Shown piece by piece: positions 49,638 through 58,157 of a stretch of DNA of 64,000 nt. Below the pieces are notes generated by a model. The model searched no databases and had not been told where the DNA came from. It saw nothing but the letters and a program-made list of their open reading frames with translations. Position 1 is the first letter of the stretch, and every line of letters begins with the position of its first letter. Source of the DNA: an uncultured Flavobacteriales bacterium (GTDB lineage Bacteria > Bacteroidota > Bacteroidia > Flavobacteriales_G > Salibacteraceae); assembly GCA_943788725.1 (NCBI GenBank), contig CALSRJ010000005.1:62001-126000 (forward strand). Reading direction: 5' to 3'. Made by a program: the position numbers and the translations under genes.

Positions 49638-52097
49638 TCAACGAGCGATGTTGAAGGCTTCTATCAAGGTGCTTCCATCACTGAGTTCTACCTGGAGGAA
49701 GTAGGATCCTGAAGGCAATATTTGCACGTCGATGGTTCGATCCGTGGTTTCTGTCTGCACGGTTACGGTGCGACCCAGTTCATCCAAAATAGTCAGCTTG
49801 GCAATGCGTTGATCTAAACTCAATCCTATATGCAATGCATCCGAAACCGGATTCGGATAGAGCACGAGCCCTGAGCTGGATGGTTCATCTACTCCCACTC
49901 CCGACCAACTGTCTTCGTTGCTGAGGGCAGAGCTGCCGGCCGGATTAATTGCGAAGACGCGGTAGTAGTATTCGGTCCCCAGCATGCTTACGTTCGGGTC
50001 GCTGTAGGTGGTGCTGTTGAAGGCTACCGTATCAATCGGGGTAAAGCTGCCGTTGCCTCCTACGGACCGCTCAATCACCCATTCGTTTTCATTGGTAAAG
50101 GGATCGTTCCATGACAGATCGATGGAGCCGGTAGGGAATTGGGGAGCTACGCTCAGCACAATATCATTACCGACGGGGGCAAGTGGGTTCACAATGCTAA
50201 ACACGCCTGGATTGTAGTTGAAGAACACGTTGTCAGCCGCCTCTACTCGAACGCGGTTTCCACCGCCTAGGTTGTTAGCCATTAATACGAACGCGCTTCC
50301 TGTATTCGGCACATCGGCGGCCAATGTATCCGAGAGAGTGAGGCCGTTGTTGTCGTACAGGAGGATGTGCACACTCTGGCAATTAATGGGGCTTTGGTCG
50401 GTGCCAGCGACGTCCCATTCTACTTGATAATAGACCCCGCTTTGGGCTTGTCCCCCGGTCGGTGGTGAGGTCACTATGAATGGGCCTTTGTTGCCGTCTA
50501 CTTCCATCGAAACTTTATCATAGGCCACGCCTCCGCCAGCGATGTTGTTGTCTCGAACGGTTAGGCGAAAATTCAAATCCCTAGAGTAGGTAGGATAGAT
50601 CTCACCATAGGCTAAACTGCCTGTCAGAACGGAAATCAGCCGAGGGAAAGTACGTTCGCCATGGTCAACAGGATCCCATGATCGGAAAATAGGAGCGTTT
50701 AAGCTTGGGCTTTGGGGATTGCCCTGAGGGCCAAAATCTATTTCTTCCCAGCAATAGCTCAGGTCATCGCCTTCGTTATCGCTTGCCGAACCCCTGAGCA
50801 CGAAAGGAGTTTCTTTAGGTATAGAATAGGATGCGGGGTCAATAGCTACTTCAGGCGCCGTATTTCCAGTGCTGGATTGCTGACTGCATCCATTTCCGCC
50901 ACCATTAAATGCGTACTGACCCATACTGTTGTAGGATCCCGCATTGAAGTAGTCGTCTGAATTGTTTTGTAAATTCTGTGGGGAGCAAATGCCGGCATAG
51001 GCCATGATGGTAGATCCACTTCCTGGCTCAAGTCTATCGCTTGAAGAAAAGCTAGCATTCGACGAGCAGGATCCTGCACTGCCGTTGTAGGAATGCGGCC
51101 CGCCGAATTGGTGCCCCATTTCGTGGGATACGTAATCGATATCAAAGGGATCGCCTGTTGGGCTATTGATGCCTGTAACGCCGCTCGCTTTACTTCCACC
51201 ACACACAACACCTAGCCCAGCGAGTCCACCCCCACCGGTGCTGAACACATGCCCGATGTCATAACTGGAACTGCCTACGAGGCTATTAAGAACATTAGCG
51301 TTGACATTGATCATTTGACCAGGACTGTTATTTTGATAGGGGTCGGTGGCTGCGTTCAAAAAGATCAGATCATCATTGTTGCCGATCAACTGCATGGTGA
51401 TCGAAAACTCTCTTTCATACACGCCATTTATCCGGTTCATAGATACCACCATGGCGCTGAGTACTCCCGAAGTAGTTCCTCCGTGGAAGGAAGCATACTC
51501 ACCCGTGCAAGCCAATGCCAAGCGGTAGGTTCTCAAAATCTCACCCGATTGCCTTTCGCCTCGGGCCATTTCTACCTCTGCAGGGCCGGATTGGCCACTG
51601 TCGTCCAACAAACATTGGTGGTCTTTGGTATGCTTGTAAAATTCGACGTAGTCTTTGCGGTTGTAGGTGTGGTAGGTCTGCGCTTCATTTCCGATGGGGT
51701 CAATGTACAGCGTGCCATTTGTCGTGAAGAGGATGGCGTGAAACCCTTTGTCAGTATATCCGATACGGCCACTCACGCCTTTGCCTTTCACCTTGTAGGT
51801 TTTGATGTTGGGGAAGCGCTCCGCTAGTTCGGGAGCCATGATTGGACTTTCATACGCTTGCAATTCCAGGTGGTTTCCCGAAGGATCAGGCAGGGTGATG
51901 GTCACGCCAGCAGCGCGTCCTGCCTCAGACAACGAGGGAGCATCAATGAGACTGGATTTTACACCGTCGTCATCAATGGTATAGATATAGGAGGTGTAAC
52001 CCGTCGTCAGGGTGTTGACCTGATTGATCAGGCTTTGAGCAGTGAGGCTCAGGCTGGCTGTGAGCACCACAAGTGTTGCGAAGTATCTGTTTTTCAT
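49638..52097 (-). CDS. T9SS-secreted reprolysin-type metalloprotease
   Basis: 819 residues from the ATG at 52097 (KNRYFATLVVLTASLSLTAQ signal). A propeptide-like region lies at ~65-160 (MAPELAERFPNIKTYKVKGK, 87-106). The catalytic metzincin site HEMGHQFGGPH (325-335) binds zinc through His325, His329 and His335, and Glu326 is catalytic. Paired cysteines flank it (CGGSK, SAGSCSSNASF). Then follow Ig/cadherin-like domains, an FN3 domain (LSWNDPFTNENEWVIERS) and a type A T9SS sorting domain (LVLYPNPVSDALHIGLS to the end). It is a secreted or surface endopeptidase. The upstream gene, four bases away, encodes a lipoprotein matching its propeptide region. Confidence 0.93.
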   Translation of the reverse strand: MKNRYFATLVVLTASLSLTAQSLINQVNTLTTGYTSYIYTIDDDGVKSSLIDAPSLSEAGRAAGVTITLPDPSGNHLELQAYESPIMAPELAERFPNIKTYKVKGKGVSGRIGYTDKGFHAILFTTNGTLYIDPIGNEAQTYHTYNRKDYVEFYKHTKDHQCLLDDSGQSGPAEVEMARGERQSGEILRTYRLALACTGEYASFHGGTTSGVLSAMVVSMNRINGVYEREFSITMQLIGNNDDLIFLNAATDPYQNNSPGQMINVNANVLNSLVGSSSYDIGHVFSTGGGGLAGLGVVCGGSKASGVTGINSPTGDPFDIDYVSHEMGHQFGGPHSYNGSAGSCSSNASFSSSDRLEPGSGSTIMAYAGICSPQNLQNNSDDYFNAGSYNSMGQYAFNGGGNGCSQQSSTGNTAPEVAIDPASYSIPKETPFVLRGSASDNEGDDLSYCWEEIDFGPQGNPQSPSLNAPIFRSWDPVDHGERTFPRLISVLTGSLAYGEIYPTYSRDLNFRLTVRDNNIAGGGVAYDKVSMEVDGNKGPFIVTSPPTGGQAQSGVYYQVEWDVAGTDQSPINCQSVHILLYDNNGLTLSDTLAADVPNTGSAFVLMANNLGGGNRVRVEAADNVFFNYNPGVFSIVNPLAPVGNDIVLSVAPQFPTGSIDLSWNDPFTNENEWVIERSVGGNGSFTPIDTVAFNSTTYSDPNVSMLGTEYYYRVFAINPAGSSALSNEDSWSGVGVDEPSSSGLVLYPNPVSDALHIGLSLDQRIAKLTILDELGRTVTVQTETTDRTIDVQILPSGSYFLQVELSDGSTLIEAFNIAR

Positions 52098-52101
52098 AGG
52101 T

Positions 52102-52710
52102 TTATCGATATGAGCCGTCGCGAGGCGCACTTGGGGGCAAGGCCTCTTCGGTATAAACGGCGTAATAAGTTTTGCTTCCTTTTAGGATGGGTGAGATGAG
52201 GTGCTTCGTCCCGGTTCCGGTAATTTCTGCGAAGAGCCCTTCTTCATTCGTGTCAAGCCGGACACTCAGTTTTCCATCGGCGGATTTTCCTTTGTAACTC
52301 CGGATCTCCGGAAACTTTGCTGCTAATGCTGGGCTCATGGTCTGTGCATCCACAACAGTGAAAGAGACCAATCCATCCAACGTAGGCAGCACCACCTCCA
52401 TGTTTTCTTCGTCCAACGCATAGGTTAATTGATCAAAGTCACAGACATAGGCATCAAACGATGAAAGCTCAATGCGGTGCTCTTGGTCGGGAAGTGAATA
52501 GGCATCTCGTTTTACCCAAAGGACTTCGGTATCTGCCTTCTCTTCAACCTGCCGGTTGTCATCAGCAGATGTTGCGGCTCCAGCACCGATAAGCTGAGCG
52601 GAATCTTCAACTTGCACTACGGGGGTTTCAGCCCCATCGCTTCCTTTTCGCTTGGAAGAAGAACACGCGGTTAGGCAAAGGCAAAGCAGAATCGTTAGGT
52701 ATTTCAGCAT
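52102..52710 (-). CDS. Lipoprotein resembling a free-standing reprolysin propeptide domain
   Basis: 202 residues from the ATG at 52710; an open frame from 52746 is excluded because the promoter sits inside it. The signal peptide ends in LTAC (Cys16), so it is lipidated. A Gly/Ser/Glu-rich linker (~17-65) leads to a C-terminal domain (~80-190) that is clearly similar to the propeptide region of the protease encoded just downstream: MSPALAAKFPEIRSYKGKS here against MAPELAERFPNIKTYKVKG there, preceded by LP and followed by matching strands (GLFAEITGTGTKHLISP; GFHAILFTTNGTLYIDP). It ends where the catalytic domain would begin. It could be an inhibitor, foldase or anchor for the enzyme, or a truncated duplicate; the sequence alone does not decide. 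Confidence 0.75.
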   Translation of the reverse strand: MLKYLTILLCLCLTACSSSKRKGSDGAETPVVQVEDSAQLIGAGAATSADDNRQVEEKADTEVLWVKRDAYSLPDQEHRIELSSFDAYVCDFDQLTYALDEENMEVVLPTLDGLVSFTVVDAQTMSPALAAKFPEIRSYKGKSADGKLSVRLDTNEEGLFAEITGTGTKHLISPILKGSKTYYAVYTEEALPPSAPRDGSYR

Positions 52711-52718
52711 AGCGGGCC

Positions 52719-52746
52719 CAAATATATCATCAACGAACCCAAACAA
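52719..52746 (-). promoter_or_regulatory. Promoter: TTG-N17-TATATTTG for the lipoprotein/protease operon
   Basis: On the minus strand a TTG (52746-52744), 17 bp, then TATATTTG (52726-52719). The box ends eight bases before the ATG, predicting a very short untranslated leader. Confidence 0.65.
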
Positions 52747-52818
52747 GGGGAGTAGTATGAAAGTTTACTTGGAAAGCCATCCATTGCAAGGCCGCCAAGT
52801 TCTGCACATCTTTGCCCC

Positions 52819-53517
52819 ATGAAGAATGCGATCATCACAGGATCTACGAAAGGAGTAGGAAGGGCTATTGCCGAGCGCCTGTCTACCATGGGTTACAGGG
52901 TTTGGATTACCGCAAGAAACCAACAAGACCTCAACGCAGCCAAGACTGAAATGGAAAGAACGACGGGGAATCCTGTCGAGGCACACGCAGTAGATTTTTC
53001 GAATTCCGCCGAGGTGGAGAGCTATGCGCAGACAGTATTGAAAGGGTGTGAAAGCATCGACGTACTCGTTAATAACGTGGGAATCTACATCCCGGATACC
53101 TTGACGGATGAAGCCCAGAAAATCGACCTGCAAATGGCGGTAAATTTTAGGGCGCCGTATACCTTAACGCAAGCCCTCTTGCAGCGCATCAAAGAACAAG
53201 GAAGCGGAAACATCTTTAATATGTGCTCTGTCGTGAATCGAAAACCAAGGGTGGATGGCGCGAGCTATACGATCTCGAAATTCGCGTTTTATGGATATCA
53301 CCAACTGTTGCACAAGACCCTACTGCCGGAGGGGATCAAAGTCACAGGCTTTTTCCCGTCTTCCATTGCTACCTCTAGTTGGGATGGTATGGACGCACCT
53401 TTCGCAGAGTTCGTGCAGCCTGAAGACATTGCTTCCATGGTGGAAAACATCCTCGGGATGCAACGCGGCACGGTCCCATCCGAAATCGATCTAGTAGCCA
53501 TCAATCCGGATTATTAA
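52819..53517 (+). CDS. Short-chain dehydrogenase/reductase
   Basis: 232 residues, classical SDR length. The cofactor loop is TGSTKGVG (7-14), followed by NNVG and the catalytic YTISK (Tyr150, Lys154). An Arg after the first strand region (TARNQQ) hints at NADP(H). The substrate cannot be read from the sequence. The C-terminal part (GFFPSSIATSSWDG ... PSEIDLVAINPDY) resembles 3-oxoacyl-ACP reductase-type SDRs with free substrate range. The stop overlaps the trmB start by one base (TAATG), so the two are cotranscribed. The upstream region is shared with the divergent lipoprotein/protease operon. Confidence 0.92.
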   Translation: MKNAIITGSTKGVGRAIAERLSTMGYRVWITARNQQDLNAAKTEMERTTGNPVEAHAVDFSNSAEVESYAQTVLKGCESIDVLVNNVGIYIPDTLTDEAQKIDLQMAVNFRAPYTLTQALLQRIKEQGSGNIFNMCSVVNRKPRVDGASYTISKFAFYGYHQLLHKTLLPEGIKVTGFFPSSIATSSWDGMDAPFAEFVQPEDIASMVENILGMQRGTVPSEIDLVAINPDY

Positions 53518-54230
53518 TGGGAAAGAACAAGTTGATGAAGTTCGCGACGGTCAAGGAGATGGACCACGTGATCGAGCCCCCGTTTAGCGAGGTGCTCAAA
53601 AAAGACTTTCGGCTGAAGGGTAAATGGAACGAGGAATTCGGAAATGACCGCCCCATTGTGTTGGAATTGGCATGTGGAAAAGGAGAGTATTCGGTAGGCA
53701 TGGGCCAGATTTACCCGGATAAAAACTTCATCGGAATCGACATCAAAGGTGCCCGCATGTATAGCGGTGCGATGGAAGTCAAAGAAAAAGGAATGCAGAA
53801 CGTTCGGTTCTTGCGTACCAAGATCGATATGATTACCTCCTTTTTCGCGCAGGATGAAGTGGATGAGATTTGGATCCTTTTTGCCGATCCACAAATAGGG
53901 AGGCCTCGTAAACGACTCACTGGCTACCTGTTCCTTGACCGCTACATTCAGCTCTTAAAACTAGGGGGCACCCTGCACTTAAAGTGCGATAGCGAAGACC
54001 TCTACTCCTTTACCAAGGAGGAAGCAATTCCTGCATTCAATGCTGCCGACAAAGGCTTTCAATTTGAAAAGGAGTTCGATACGAATGAGTTGTACGAAGA
54101 AGGAATTCATACCTTGGACGAGACCATGAAGGGGGTGTTGAACATACGCACCTACTACGAGCAAATGTGGTTGGAACAGGGAAAGAAGATCAAGTACCTC
54201 CGTTATCGATTGGAGCGATCTCTGAAGTAG
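53517..54230 (+). CDS. trmB: tRNA (guanine-N7-)-methyltransferase
   Basis: 237 residues. TrmB methylates G46 in the variable loop of tRNAs using SAM (EC 2.1.1.33). The SAM loop is VLELACGKGEYSVGM; next come FIGIDIKGARM, the catalytic-region DEIWILFADPQIGRPRKR (the usual F-DPWPKxRH region, here DPQIGRPRKR), and LKLGGTLHLKCD. It is translated by a one-base overlap from the SDR gene. Its 3' end overlaps the convergent DUF5916 gene by 28 bp, an antisense overlap at both C-termini. Confidence 0.95.
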   Translation: MGKNKLMKFATVKEMDHVIEPPFSEVLKKDFRLKGKWNEEFGNDRPIVLELACGKGEYSVGMGQIYPDKNFIGIDIKGARMYSGAMEVKEKGMQNVRFLRTKIDMITSFFAQDEVDEIWILFADPQIGRPRKRLTGYLFLDRYIQLLKLGGTLHLKCDSEDLYSFTKEEAIPAFNAADKGFQFEKEFDTNELYEEGIHTLDETMKGVLNIRTYYEQMWLEQGKKIKYLRYRLERSLK

Positions 54231-56632
54231 TTCCGTGTTCGGTTGTAGTCCAAAAAGTAGGTCAAGCGAATCGAGAAGTTGTTCTGCATCGGTGAATTGA
54301 AGGTCTGTTCCAGGTTCACCAGGTAATTCTCACCTACGGTGTTGTCCACCCGAGCAATCACATTTCTGTACAAAAGCACCAGTTCCGAAGCCGGAGCAAA
54401 CCACCAAGAGAATTTGAAATCCACGTTGAACGTGTTGAAATTGAGGTCGTTCACCCCTTCCAAATCAGCGGCTGATAAATCACCGTTCTGCTCTAGCAGG
54501 TAGAAATCTTGATAGTCTACATCAAAGTAGGAATGGCGCAGGCTCAGGCTTAAGGCGGAGGTCGGTGTAAATACGTAGCGTGCCCGCAGGATGCTTTCGA
54601 TCGACAGGTTGTTGCGGCGACCAAAAAAGATCTCGGTGGGCAGGGTATCTGGCACGAATCCGTAATCGTTGATCCACTTTGTGAGCCTCACCTCAGGAAG
54701 CATGAAGAAATGATCTCCCAGCCGGATCCGCGGATTGATCATTGTCCAAATCATGTTATAATCCAAGTCGCCTATGCGCTCATAGCCAGCGCGGGCATCA
54801 ATGGCGAGCACTTTTCGGTAGTCGGATGAGATGAAAAAGCTCGACTCAAACCCCGCCGGAACTCTAAACCAACGCCCAAATTCACGAGGCTCGAAGTAGT
54901 CGTAGGTTTCAATAGGTCGCGCCGTGAAGTTGGCTCCAAAGGCGAAAAAACTTCGGGTCAAAAAGAATACCCTGCCGAAGGTGAAAAAGTCTTCATAGCG
55001 GAAGGGTCGATACAGCTGTTCGTAGCCCGCATTGACTTCTGCTTCCATGCGGTTGAATTTCCCAAAGGGTTGAATCGTTTGGAAGGTGAGCATGCCGTAC
55101 GTTCCCACTTGGTTGTTGCGCTGAAGGAAACCGAGGTCATTGTTATCGTAGCGATCGGTAATGATCTTGTTTGCGACGGCCCATCGCCAATTGCCGTCTA
55201 CATCGCCGATGGCATTCTCGGTGAAATAGCCATCATCCACTGAGCCACCTTCGAAAATTGCACTTTGCTTCACGTCGGTATTCAAGAAGTATTTTCCTGA
55301 TTTGGTGTTGAATCGACCCACAACAGCGGCGACATTTGCATCCCTATCGGCACCTTTTCGCATTGTGTTGGTGTTGACAAAGCTGACGGAAGAATTGCGA
55401 TTGAAACGCTGGTCCAATACAATGACGTTGTAGTTGGTCATGGGCTCAGTGAGCAACCGCGTCTCCTTTCCATCTTGTATGCGAGTGCTGTAGTTGGCGT
55501 CTGTAAGCGCATTGAGAAAGCCAATCCCCAAGTTGTTCTTGGTCCGACCGGAGACCTTGGTCGCGTTGAGCAACCGCGTATATTCTTGGCGAATGGTTAC
55601 CGAATCGTTCGAATTGAGGTCTTGTCCTCGGATGTTTTTGGGTTGCCCTCCAATCCGGCGGGTGTACAAGAGATCGCCGATTGTGAAAAGGTCCGTTCCT
55701 TCAACAAAAAACTGCCGGTTCTCATCGAATTGATTTTCAAAGGGGGAAAGGTTCAAGAACTGTTGGTCAAAAGCCACCTGGCCGAAATCCGGAACCAAGG
55801 TCATGTCGAGCGTAAAACTCTCGTTGATGCCATACTTAAGGTCCATACCAGCATTGAGGTCAAAGGCTGACTTCCCATTAAAGTAGTCTGCATAGCTGGA
55901 GAAGTAGGGAGTCGCAGAAAGACGGACAGGGGGCTCTATGTCACTCATTCCGGTGAGCAAACCACATTGGTATTCGAGGCGGTAGCCCAGGCTCTTATCT
56001 AGGAAGTTCCATGTGGAAGATTTCCGCGAACGTCGAATGCTACGCATGAAGTTCAATCCCCAGTCCTTCACCGGTGTTTCGGGAAAACGAAGCGCGATGT
56101 ACGGAATTTCTACTTCCATGATCCACCCGGAGTCAACGATGCTGACGGCGCTCTTCCAGATCGAATTCAAACTGAAGTCGTCTCCGTTGGGCGTGGTCTT
56201 GCTGTCTGCTTGCGTACCTGCAGCGGTTACCCAGAAATTGAAGTCGCTGAGGCCGTCGTTGTAAGGGTTGATGAAGAATCCGAGCCAATCGGTATTGTGA
56301 TTGAACTCATCTCGCTCGGTCATTTGGGTAAGGATGCTGTCTGGATTCGGGTCGTACATCATGGCTCCGATGTAGATCGCTTGGTCGTCGTACAACACTC
56401 GCACAACCGTCTGCGTTTCACGGCCAATGGCGGCCCCATTTTCAGGTTCAAACATCACAAAGTCTGTGGCAACAGGGGCGGTAGCCCACACGGCATCGTT
56501 CAGCTTCCCGTCGATCTTCGGACTTTCTGAGGCGCGGGTAGCGGGGATCGTTTTGCGCACAACTTCTTGTGCCAAAGAAGGGCTGTGCCAAAGCAGCAGG
56601 CAGGTCAATCCGATGAGCCCAAGGCGATCCAT
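54203..56632 (-). CDS. DUF5916 outer-membrane barrel with N-terminal CBM9-like domain
   Basis: 809 residues from the ATG at 56632 (DRLGLIGLTCLLLWHSPSLA signal); a longer frame is ignored. The N-terminal ~220 residues are a CBM9-like jelly roll (SPKIDGKLNDAVWATAP, LYDDQAIYIGAMMYDPNPD, WIMEVEIPYIALRF). The rest is a DUF5916 region rich in beta strands, including RRIGGQPKN and FVEGTDLFTIGDLLYTRR, and ends in a barrel. The domain pairing is common in Bacteroidota and related phyla and is thought to bind carbohydrate or another surface ligand; no activity is known. It is separated by 92 bp from a divergent alkyltransferase-like gene. Confidence 0.88.
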   Translation of the reverse strand: MDRLGLIGLTCLLLWHSPSLAQEVVRKTIPATRASESPKIDGKLNDAVWATAPVATDFVMFEPENGAAIGRETQTVVRVLYDDQAIYIGAMMYDPNPDSILTQMTERDEFNHNTDWLGFFINPYNDGLSDFNFWVTAAGTQADSKTTPNGDDFSLNSIWKSAVSIVDSGWIMEVEIPYIALRFPETPVKDWGLNFMRSIRRSRKSSTWNFLDKSLGYRLEYQCGLLTGMSDIEPPVRLSATPYFSSYADYFNGKSAFDLNAGMDLKYGINESFTLDMTLVPDFGQVAFDQQFLNLSPFENQFDENRQFFVEGTDLFTIGDLLYTRRIGGQPKNIRGQDLNSNDSVTIRQEYTRLLNATKVSGRTKNNLGIGFLNALTDANYSTRIQDGKETRLLTEPMTNYNVIVLDQRFNRNSSVSFVNTNTMRKGADRDANVAAVVGRFNTKSGKYFLNTDVKQSAIFEGGSVDDGYFTENAIGDVDGNWRWAVANKIITDRYDNNDLGFLQRNNQVGTYGMLTFQTIQPFGKFNRMEAEVNAGYEQLYRPFRYEDFFTFGRVFFLTRSFFAFGANFTARPIETYDYFEPREFGRWFRVPAGFESSFFISSDYRKVLAIDARAGYERIGDLDYNMIWTMINPRIRLGDHFFMLPEVRLTKWINDYGFVPDTLPTEIFFGRRNNLSIESILRARYVFTPTSALSLSLRHSYFDVDYQDFYLLEQNGDLSAADLEGVNDLNFNTFNVDFKFSWWFAPASELVLLYRNVIARVDNTVGENYLVNLEQTFNSPMQNNFSIRLTYFLDYNRTRNYFRDRSNR

Positions 56633-56724
56633 GGCGCGAAAGTAGTTTGCTTCACGTGTTTGCCGAAAGAAACAAATCACAAGAAGCGGGATGTGTGACG
56701 AACCGAGCTGCTTAGTTTTGGGCG

Positions 56725-57060
56725 ATGGAGAAAGATTTTTTCGATCAGGTGTACCAAGTGGTGCGGCTCATCCCAGCGGGACGGGTAACCAGCTATGGTA
56801 CGATTGGAAAATATTTGGGGGCTCCACGTTCGGCTCGGATGGTGGGATGGGCCATGAATGCAAGTCATCGGCAACACCCGCCTGTACCTGCGCATCGCGT
56901 TGTGAATAGCCAAGGGTTACTCACGGGCAAGGTGCATTTTGAAACGCCTTTTGCCATGCAGGAAAGATTAGAAGCGGAGGGCATAGAGGTCAAAAACGAT
57001 AAGGTGGTCAACTTCAGGCAATTGTTCTGGGACCCGGCCATCGAGTTGAGCCTGGATTGA
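56725..57060 (+). CDS. Alkyltransferase-like protein (MGMT family lacking the active cysteine)
   Basis: 111 residues, the size of the DNA-binding half of O6-alkylguanine-DNA alkyltransferase. The HTH and arginine finger are clear (GRVTSYGTIGKYLGAPRSAR, VGWAMNAS), but the active site PCHRV is VPAHRVVN: Cys is replaced by Ala56. Such ATL proteins cannot accept the alkyl group; they bind O6-alkylguanine and hand it to nucleotide excision repair. The Ala form is one I recall from other Bacteroidota. It stops exactly where the convergent GT9 gene stops (adjacent stop codons). It sits alone, with no ada or alkA nearby. Confidence 0.9.
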   Translation: MEKDFFDQVYQVVRLIPAGRVTSYGTIGKYLGAPRSARMVGWAMNASHRQHPPVPAHRVVNSQGLLTGKVHFETPFAMQERLEAEGIEVKNDKVVNFRQLFWDPAIELSLD

Positions 57061-58035
57061 TCATTCCGCCGCTACTCGTGCTACCGACGCTAAGTCGATG
57101 TTGAAAACGCACCCGTCTTCGTAGCCGCGATTTCCCAATTTGCTTGTAGGTCGCTTAGGGCAGTCGGCTTCGATCATGCGGGAACCTGCCACTGCTTGCC
57201 ACGGTGAGAAGCCCAAAGCGGGGGTCGTCGCGAACCAAAGCGAAATGACAGGGCGGCCCAAGGCGGTCGCGATGTGCATCAACCCGGTATCATGGCTGAT
57301 CACCTTGTGCGCTTGTTGTATTAAACTCGCCGACTGGTTCAGTGAAAACGCGCCGCAGGCATTGAACACGCTATTGCCGCACGCTTTTACCACCTGATCT
57401 CCGCGCGCTCGATCTTCGACGCTGCCCAGCAATACGATGGGCTTGGAAATACGCGTACACAAGTCAATCATTTGTTGGAGGGGCAATATTTTTCCCATCA
57501 TCTGCCCGCCGATGGCATAGGCGATGTAGTTGTTTTGAAAATGGGCTGGGAGCACATTCAAAGAGACTTCTTGCTGGGGGGGAATGACATAGTCGAGCCC
57601 TTTTCCATCGTCCTGAACGCCCAAAGAGCTTACTGAGTCGAAGCTCCTAGTTACCACATGTCCGATCGGTTGCAACTCGCGTTTGGTGCGCACATAGAGC
57701 CACTTGGCGATGTTGCGTTTGTCCAAGGTAAAGGAGAGGGCTCGGCACGCCTTCTTTACTTGTCTCGAGCGGATGTTGTTGTGCAAGTCAATGACGTAAT
57801 CGTACATCCCATCGCGCAGCTGATCATGCACTTCGCTGACCTTCTCATCTATCGTGATTACCTCGTTGAGGTAGGGGTTGTATTCGAGCAAGGTCGCAAA
57901 CTTGCGTTTCGTAATGAAATCGATCTGTACCTCGCCTTCCAGCTGTGTTTTCAAAGCGCGTATGACCGGAGAAGTCAAGACTATGTCTCCAATGGAGCTG
58001 AAACGTACGATGAGGATTCGAGTAGGCTGGGACAT
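57061..58035 (-). CDS. Glycosyltransferase family 9 (heptosyltransferase-like)
   Basis: 324 residues from the ATG at 58035 (MSQPTRILIVRFSSIGDIVL); 32 extra upstream codons of the open frame are rejected because the family starts here. GT9 enzymes add ADP-heptose to the inner core of lipopolysaccharide at the cytoplasmic membrane. Motifs: RILIVRFSSIGDIVLTSP at the N-terminus; ISHDTGLMHIATALGRPVIS in the donor-binding half. Length fits. No waa cluster surrounds it, so whether the sugar is heptose is not certain. It is divergent from tatD with 122 bp between the starts. Confidence 0.93.
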   Translation of the reverse strand: MSQPTRILIVRFSSIGDIVLTSPVIRALKTQLEGEVQIDFITKRKFATLLEYNPYLNEVITIDEKVSEVHDQLRDGMYDYVIDLHNNIRSRQVKKACRALSFTLDKRNIAKWLYVRTKRELQPIGHVVTRSFDSVSSLGVQDDGKGLDYVIPPQQEVSLNVLPAHFQNNYIAYAIGGQMMGKILPLQQMIDLCTRISKPIVLLGSVEDRARGDQVVKACGNSVFNACGAFSLNQSASLIQQAHKVISHDTGLMHIATALGRPVISLWFATTPALGFSPWQAVAGSRMIEADCPKRPTSKLGNRGYEDGCVFNIDLASVARVAAE

Positions 58036-58157
58036 TGAGAACGGGAATTGCGCGAATTTCACGAATTTGGTCCACCTAACGCGCACATTTACACATTCGG
58101 TATGCGGTGATTTGGAGATCAGAAGTGCCAATCACCCATTCCAACTACATTTGACCT

